A DNA stretch of 9,637 nucleotides, from positions 1-9,637 of the forward strand of contig JBPPNE010000104.1 of assembly GCA_051306415.1 (NCBI GenBank). Reading direction: 5' to 3'. The position numbers and the translations under genes were made by a program. Positions within the stretch are counted from its first letter, which is position 1. Each line of letters begins with the position of its first letter. This DNA is from CBDDRG01 sp051306415. GTDB lineage: Bacteria > Pseudomonadota > Gammaproteobacteria > Pseudomonadales > Porticoccaceae. Below the pieces are notes generated by a model that had not been told where the DNA came from, made no database searches, and was given only the letters and a program-made list of their open reading frames with translations. Positions 6,706 to 9,637 of this stretch are shown in pieces.

Positions 6706-6873
6706 GGTGACTATACGCCATGTGGTTGCGCTCCCTGCATTCACACTTTGTTCGAGAGCATACAGCCGAAGCTTAAGGATGAGGTAAGCGTACCGCGCAG
6801 CTTCAACGATTACGATGTGATGGTGAATGAAGCTGATTTGCCGCCTGGCGTGACGTTGCTTCGAAAGTGCTGA
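6706..6873 (+). pseudogene. Unrecognised gene remnant after the array
   Basis: An open frame of 55 codons runs from just after a TGA at 6703-6705 to TGA 6871-6873 and has no convincing start codon or ribosome site. It reads CGCAPCIHTLFESIQ, then SFNDYDVMVNEADLPPGVTL, ending LLRKC. The acidic, protein-like second half looks like the C-terminus of a real gene whose beginning was lost, perhaps when the array or the TA module arrived. I do not recognise the family. The stop is four bases from the stop of the convergent toxin at 6878. It could also be chance open frame, as it is short. Confidence 0.3.
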
Positions 6874-6877
6874 AAGG

Positions 6878-7156
6878 CTAGCGTCGGTCGGTCCAATACC
6901 CCGGCCGGCGGCTTTGGTGAGCCAGCGCGACGATGATGATGGCCTCTGGCGTCAAGCGGTAAATGATGTTGAAGGGATAGTCATGCAAAGGGTAACGGCG
7001 AACTTCATGATGGATACGCAGCCCGATTTCGGGGTGTTCGAGCAATTGCCTTGTCACACGCCGGGCTTCATCCCTGAAGTCGCCGGCATTGGCTCGATAG
7101 TATTGCACCGCTTCCTTGAGTTCGATCTTGGCAGGGTTCTGCCAGAGGATTCTCAC
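6878..7156 (-). CDS. RelE/ParE-family toxin of third TA module
   Basis: This 92-residue toxin is of the RelE/ParE superfamily. It opens with MRILWQNPAKIELKEAVQYY, the usual strand-helix start. It has the conserved HDYPFNIIYRLTPEAIIIVA core of beta-strands and the terminal LAHQSRRPGYW motif found in many ParE-like toxins. It starts at GTG 7156, overlapping the antitoxin stop by 4 bp (GTGA). It lies on the minus strand, between the I-E array and the second cas cluster, convergent with the array. The activity (gyrase or ribosome poison) is not resolved by sequence. It is unrelated in detail to the toxin at 2079-2378. Confidence 0.92.
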   Translation of the reverse strand: MRILWQNPAKIELKEAVQYYRANAGDFRDEARRVTRQLLEHPEIGLRIHHEVRRYPLHDYPFNIIYRLTPEAIIIVALAHQSRRPGYWTDRR

Positions 7157-7404
7157 TTCTGTGCTTGCGTCAGCATGTCGTCGATTTCCGCGAACACCTC
7201 TTCTTGCGAAATCAGTACAGCAGTTCCAGCGTCGATCTCCGCCACGCGTCTGGCGATTTCCTCGTCCCAGGCTTTGGCGATTTCCTCGGGTGTGCCTTCG
7301 GGCTCGCCATCCAGGCTGACGATCAAGCGGTGGATCAATTCACCGCGTTCCTTGATGGGTAAAGCCAGGGCCATGGTTTCGATCTGTTCAAGATTGCTCG
7401 CCAT
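7153..7404 (-). CDS. Antitoxin, addiction-module component family
   Basis: This 83-residue partner of the toxin at 6878-7156 fits the short 'addiction module' antitoxins that pair with RelE/ParE toxins. An N-terminal helix (IETMALALPIKERGELIHRL) is followed by a helical, acidic half (GTPEEIAKAWDEEIARRVAE, then EEVFAEIDDML). I chose the ATG at 7404 because a perfect Shine-Dalgarno AGGAGGT (7416-7410, minus strand) sits five bases upstream; an ATG twelve codons further upstream lacks such a site. The stop overlaps the toxin GTG. The gene starts 51 bp from cas4 and is divergent from it. Confidence 0.85.
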   Translation of the reverse strand: MASNLEQIETMALALPIKERGELIHRLIVSLDGEPEGTPEEIAKAWDEEIARRVAEIDAGTAVLISQEEVFAEIDDMLTQAQK

Positions 7405-7455
7405 GGCGGACCTCCTGTATCGATTGGATTCTGTTGCCATCTTAGCAGCGCGAAC
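7405..7455. promoter_or_regulatory. Divergent intergenic region, TA module / cas4
   Basis: These 51 bp must hold the promoter of the third TA module and, if cas4 is expressed, its signals too. On the minus strand TGCTAAGAT (7447-7439) resembles an extended -10 element (TGn plus a hexamer matching at four of six positions). Its -35 would fall around the cas4 start. On the plus strand there is no clear Shine-Dalgarno sequence before cas4. cas4 thus appears to have lost its normal upstream context. Confidence 0.35.
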
Positions 7456-8082
7456 ATGACCGAGACAGACTCCATTTCACTGTCCGCCCTGCAACACTGG
7501 TGCTACTGCTCGCGCCAGTGCGGACTGATCCATTTGGAGCAGGCGTTCGCGGACAACATCCACACCACCCGCGGACAGGCGGTCCATCGGTTGGTGGATA
7601 CGCCCGGCTATGAGATGCAGGCGGGCGTCAAGGTGGAGCGAGCCTTGCCGCTGTGGTGCGACCGTTTGGGGCTGATCGGCAAGGCGGATCTGGTGGAGTT
7701 CCATCCTGATGGCCGGATTTTTCCGGTCGAGTTCAAGCATGGTCGTCGCCGGCAAAAGAATCACGACGACGTCCAACTCGCCGCCCAGGCACTGTGTCTG
7801 GAAGAAATGCTCGACCGGCCGGTTCCCTTCGGAGCCATTTATCACGCCAGCAGCCGGCGTCGGCGCGAGGTTGCCATCACGCCTGAACTGCGCGAGCTGG
7901 TGATTGCGACTGCCGACGCCATCCGCGCCATGCTGCAAAGCGGCCGGTTGCCGCCGCCGGTGAACGACGCTCGCTGCCGCGAATGCTCGCTGAACGAAAT
8001 CTGCGAACCGGCGGCGCTGGCGGCAAAGGGTGCGCAGGCTGAGCTGCGCGCCGATCTGTTCCGCACCACCGATCCATCGTAG
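7456..8082 (+). CDS. cas4: Cas4 iron-sulfur nuclease (type I-C-like)
   Basis: This 208-residue RecB-like nuclease trims prespacers and selects PAM-containing ends for Cas1-Cas2. Cluster-binding cysteines are visible at Cys18 (in CYCSRQC) and at Cys174, Cys177 and Cys183 (RCRECSLNEIC). Nuclease residues are Asp78 (GKADLVEF), Glu92 and Lys94 (FPVEFKHGRR) and Gln107 (DDVQLAAQA). The sequence is typical of stand-alone Cas4 from type I-C loci, not the Cas4-Cas1 fusion of type I-G. It begins at ATG 7456 with a weak ribosome site, and cas1c follows after 8 bp. It is intact, unlike its partners, and the effector genes usually found upstream are missing. Type I-E does not use Cas4, so its role here is open. 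Confidence 0.94.
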   Translation: MTETDSISLSALQHWCYCSRQCGLIHLEQAFADNIHTTRGQAVHRLVDTPGYEMQAGVKVERALPLWCDRLGLIGKADLVEFHPDGRIFPVEFKHGRRRQKNHDDVQLAAQALCLEEMLDRPVPFGAIYHASSRRRREVAITPELRELVIATADAIRAMLQSGRLPPPVNDARCRECSLNEICEPAALAAKGAQAELRADLFRTTDPS

Positions 8083-8090
8083 AGGCCGCC

Positions 8091-9081
8091 ATGTACACAC
8101 TGCAAAACACCCTCTATGTGATGACGCCCAATGCCTACGCACACCTGGAGAACAACACCCTGCGCATCGATGTGGAGCGGGAAAAGCGCCTGCAAGTGCC
8201 GCTGCACCACATCGGCAGCCTGGTCTGTTTCGGCAACGTCATGGTCGCGCCCGCGTTGATGCACCGGCTGGCCGATGAAGGTAAATCGTTAGTATTGCTG
8301 GAGGTGAGCGGCCGCTTCAAGGCGCGCCTCGAAGGGCCAGTGTCCGGCAACATCCTGCTGCGGCAGGCGCAACATCGCAGCGCGGCCGACGGTGAGTTCG
8401 CGCTCGAATTTGCGCGCGCAGTCATTGCCGGCAAACTCAAGAATAGCCGCGGCCTGGTGGTGCGCGCGGCTCGTGAGACAGTCGACACCGATGAACAGGC
8501 CGCGCTCATTCGCACCGTCGACAACCTCGCCGCTTCACTGCGCGTCGTCGCAGTGAAGCGGCGATCTCGATTCGCTGCGCGGGGTGGAAGGCGAGGCTGC
8601 CCGAGGTTATTTCGGTGCCCTGAATTCGGTGGTCAAGCCTCAAGCTCGGGCGTATTTCGCTCTCAATGGCCGCACCCGTCGCCCACCGCTTGATCGCTTC
8701 AACGCGCTGCTGTCGTTCCTGTATTCCATGCTGATGAACGACTGCCGCTCGGCCTTGGAAACGGTTGGGCTCGATCCGCAACTTGGCTTTTTACATGCCG
8801 TGCGGCCGGGGCGGGCGGCGCTGGCGTTGGATTTACAAGAGGAGTTTCGCTCAACGCTGGCTGATCGTCTGGCGCTCACCCTGATCAACCGGGGCCAACT
8901 CGGCCCTGGCGATTTCGACGAACGCGAAGGCGGCGCGATTTTGCTCAACGACAAAGGGCGACGCACCGTGGTCACCGCCTGGCAAGAGCGCAAGCAAGAA
9001 GAAGTTACCCACCCACTGCTTGACATGAAACTGCCGATCGGTGTTGTACCCTTTGTGCAGGCGCGCTTGATGGCGCGCACT
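8091..9081 (+). pseudogene. cas1c: Cas1c integrase, frameshifted and 3'-truncated
   Basis: The gene begins at ATG 8091 with a typical type I-C Cas1 N-terminus (TLYVMTPNAYAHLENNTLRI; LQVPLHHIGSLVCFGN; SGRFKARLEGPVSGNILL). The frame is correct to about 8558 and is then lost. Similarity resumes one frame over at 8563 (DLDSLRGVEGEAARGYF), as if one base was added. All three metal ligands lie downstream of the break: Glu (GVEGEA, 8587), His (GFLHAVRPGR, 8794) and Asp (LALDLQEEF, 8830). The upstream frame cannot make an active enzyme. The C-terminus stops at VQARLMART and then runs straight into Cas2 sequence, so about ten final residues are missing. The shift sits on a 16-bp hairpin. A sequencing error could explain the frameshift alone, but not the fusion. 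Confidence 0.9.
8527..8564. repeat. Perfect 16-bp inverted repeat at the cas1c frameshift
   Basis: TCGCCGCTTCACTGCG (8527-8542) and CGCAGTGAAGCGGCGA (8549-8564) are exact reverse complements around the 6-base loop CGTCGT. The correct cas1c frame is lost inside the right arm and regained at its last two bases. Similar Cas1c proteins have a variable 'A-x-x-D-S-L' type segment at this point, so the right arm, not the left, is the altered part. A template-switch event that copied one arm onto the other would create both the perfect palindrome and the frameshift. Confidence 0.85.
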
Positions 9082-9327
9082 GTGCGCAAGCGCCTGCGCC
9101 GGGTGGCTAAAGTGTGCGAGAGCACGGGACAACGGGTGCAAAAATCTGTCTTTGAATGCCAAGTCAACGCCATGCAAATGGAAGAGCTGGAGCGCTGATT
9201 GCTCGCTGAAATCGACGAGAATGAAGACAACTTGCGGTTCTACCGCATTACTGAGTCAGCCGAGGTTAGGGTGAAGCAGTATGGTACCTTCCGCTCCACC
9301 GACTTTGAGGGGCCGCTGGTTATATGA
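9082..9327 (+). pseudogene. cas2c: Cas2c fragment fused to Cas1c, with in-frame stop
   Basis: Sequence typical of type I-C Cas2 follows Cas1c in the same frame: RKRLRRVAKVCESTGQRVQK, then SVFECQVNAMQMEELER, a TGA at 9196-9198, and in the same frame LLAEIDENEDNLRFYRITE and FRSTDFEGPLVI to TGA 9325-9327. The first 15-20 residues of Cas2, including the start codon and the first strand with its conserved Asp, are absent, so a deletion joined the cas1c end to the cas2c middle. The internal TGA probably replaces an arginine or similar codon. The remaining 81 codons compare with about 96 in the family. This gene cannot make a normal Cas2. Confidence 0.88.
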
Positions 9328-9372
9328 GCCGCGAACCTCCAGTAACGGTGAATTCCCGGAGGGGTTCGCGGC
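9328..9372. repeat. Stem-loop directly after cas2c
   Basis: GCCGCGAACC (9328-9337) and GGTTCGCGGC (9363-9372) pair perfectly over 10 bp. TCC (9338-9340) and GGA (9358-9360) extend the stem past a 2-base bulge, leaving a 17-base loop. It starts immediately after the cas2c stop codon. There is no U-run behind it, so it is not a standard intrinsic terminator. It may be a processing or protection structure, or part of the leader of the downstream repeat. Confidence 0.5.
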
Positions 9373-9506
9373 AGCCACAACGTATTACCAACAAAAGGGA
9401 AATTGGAATTCATGGGGATGCGAATCAGCCAGAGGCCATGATGCTTATGCAGGCTCGCGCTTCTTCACAAAAATTCACTTCGGGGAGCCTTGGTTACCCG
9501 AGTCGA
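9373..9506 (+). promoter_or_regulatory. Probable leader of the lost second CRISPR array
   Basis: These 134 bp lie between the cas2c remnant and the single repeat at 9507 and contain no gene with a recognisable start or product. They include A-rich and AT-rich stretches (ACAAAAGGGAAATTGGAATT at 9400-9419 and CACAAAAATTCACTT at about 9467). The place, directly after cas2 and before a repeat, is where a type I-C leader would be. The assignment rests on position only. Confidence 0.4.
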
Positions 9507-9543
9507 GCATCACCCGGCCGAAAGGCCGGGTGCGGATTGAAGC
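9507..9543 (+). repeat. Solitary CRISPR-like repeat
   Basis: A 37-base unit has the look of one CRISPR repeat. It starts GCAT, has a perfect 9-bp stem CACCCGGCC (9511-9519) / GGCCGGGTG (9524-9532) with a GAAA tetraloop, and ends with CGGATTGAAGC. The ATTGAAGC tail recalls the ATTGAAAC end of repeats in type I-C and related systems. It differs entirely from the I-E repeat. No second copy appears in the 94 bases that follow to the window end, although one would be expected within about 35-40 bases, so it is a lone repeat or the last trace of an array. An ordinary stem-loop is the alternative. Confidence 0.6.
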
Positions 9544-9637
9544 TCGCAGAATCGCGCATCGTATTTGACTATTGATTCGGCACTAATGAAGTATTACGTA
9601 GCACAAGCGACACGTGGGTCACGAAAGTACGAGCGTG

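Noticed and set aside
3679..6721. Long minus-strand open frames through the array with recurring peptides SSPRVRGT, FIPACAGNA and VHPRVCGER
   Set aside because: These are translations of the repeat itself. The repeat has no stop codon on that strand in any frame, and the 61-bp period shifts the frame at each unit, giving three rotating peptides. They are a known annotation artefact of this repeat type, not proteins.
6728..6756. Possible degenerate 51st repeat (GCGCTCCCTGCAT matches the first 13 repeat bases at 10 positions)
   Set aside because: The second half of the unit does not match, and the spacing from the last repeat would be 28 rather than 32 bp. Chance similarity is more likely.
8546..8570. 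Programmed ribosomal frameshifting in cas1c at the hairpin
   Set aside because: No slippery heptamer precedes the hairpin. The frame is lost within the stem, not before it, and the gene also carries a fusion deletion and a nonsense codon, so decay is the better explanation.
7456..9327. Type I-G (formerly I-U) assignment for the second cluster
   Set aside because: Type I-G usually has cas4 fused to cas1. Here they are separate genes, and the Cas4, Cas1 and Cas2 sequences read like the type I-C forms. The single repeat is less typical, so I-C remains a best call, not proven.
9281..9575. Open frames of 83-95 codons downstream of cas2c
   Set aside because: They overlap the cas2c end, the stem-loop, the leader-like stretch and the repeat, have no ribosome sites, and resemble no protein family I know.

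Overview
The window is a stacked CRISPR-Cas region from a GC-rich proteobacterium. It is probably a gammaproteobacterium, because Cas1e and Cas2e read very like the Escherichia coli proteins, but I cannot name the species. It joins the 3' end of a type I-E operon with its large array to a decayed piece of a second system that looks like type I-C. Three protein toxin-antitoxin (TA) modules sit in the gaps.

Layout. Positions 1-955 hold the 3' end of cas5e and a complete cas6e, overlapping by 10 bp. Positions 956-1688 hold a VapBC module on the minus strand, convergent with cas6e, and then a short sequence with inverted repeats. At 1689-1736 a second, diverged copy of the last 15 codons and the stop of cas6e reappears, marking an insertion or recombination scar. 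A plus-strand antitoxin/RelE-ParE toxin pair follows (1801-2378). Its toxin stop codon overlaps the cas1e start codon (TGATG), so this module is wired into the cas1e-cas2e operon (2378-3575). A 103-bp leader precedes an array of 50 repeats and 49 spacers (3679-6699, period 61 bp), in the E. coli-like order cas1e-cas2e-leader-array.

Beyond the array are an unrecognised gene remnant (6706-6873) and a third TA module on the minus strand (6878-7404). Divergent from it is a type I-C-like adaptation cassette. cas4 is intact. cas1c is broken by a frameshift located exactly at a perfect 16-bp hairpin. The end of cas1c is fused to the middle of cas2c by an apparent deletion, and cas2c also carries an in-frame TGA. 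No I-C effector genes are present. Downstream is one CRISPR-like repeat with no second copy before the window ends.

How it works together. The I-E genes supply crRNA processing (Cas6e), part of Cascade (Cas5e) and spacer acquisition (Cas1e-Cas2e), and the array looks functional. The I-C part looks like a relic. The TA modules occupy the junction between interference and adaptation genes and the junction between the two CRISPR systems. There they could act as addiction elements that punish loss of the locus, and the middle module may also supply transcription and translational coupling for adaptation. That functional link is inference; the gene order, overlaps, scar and lesions are read directly from the sequence.
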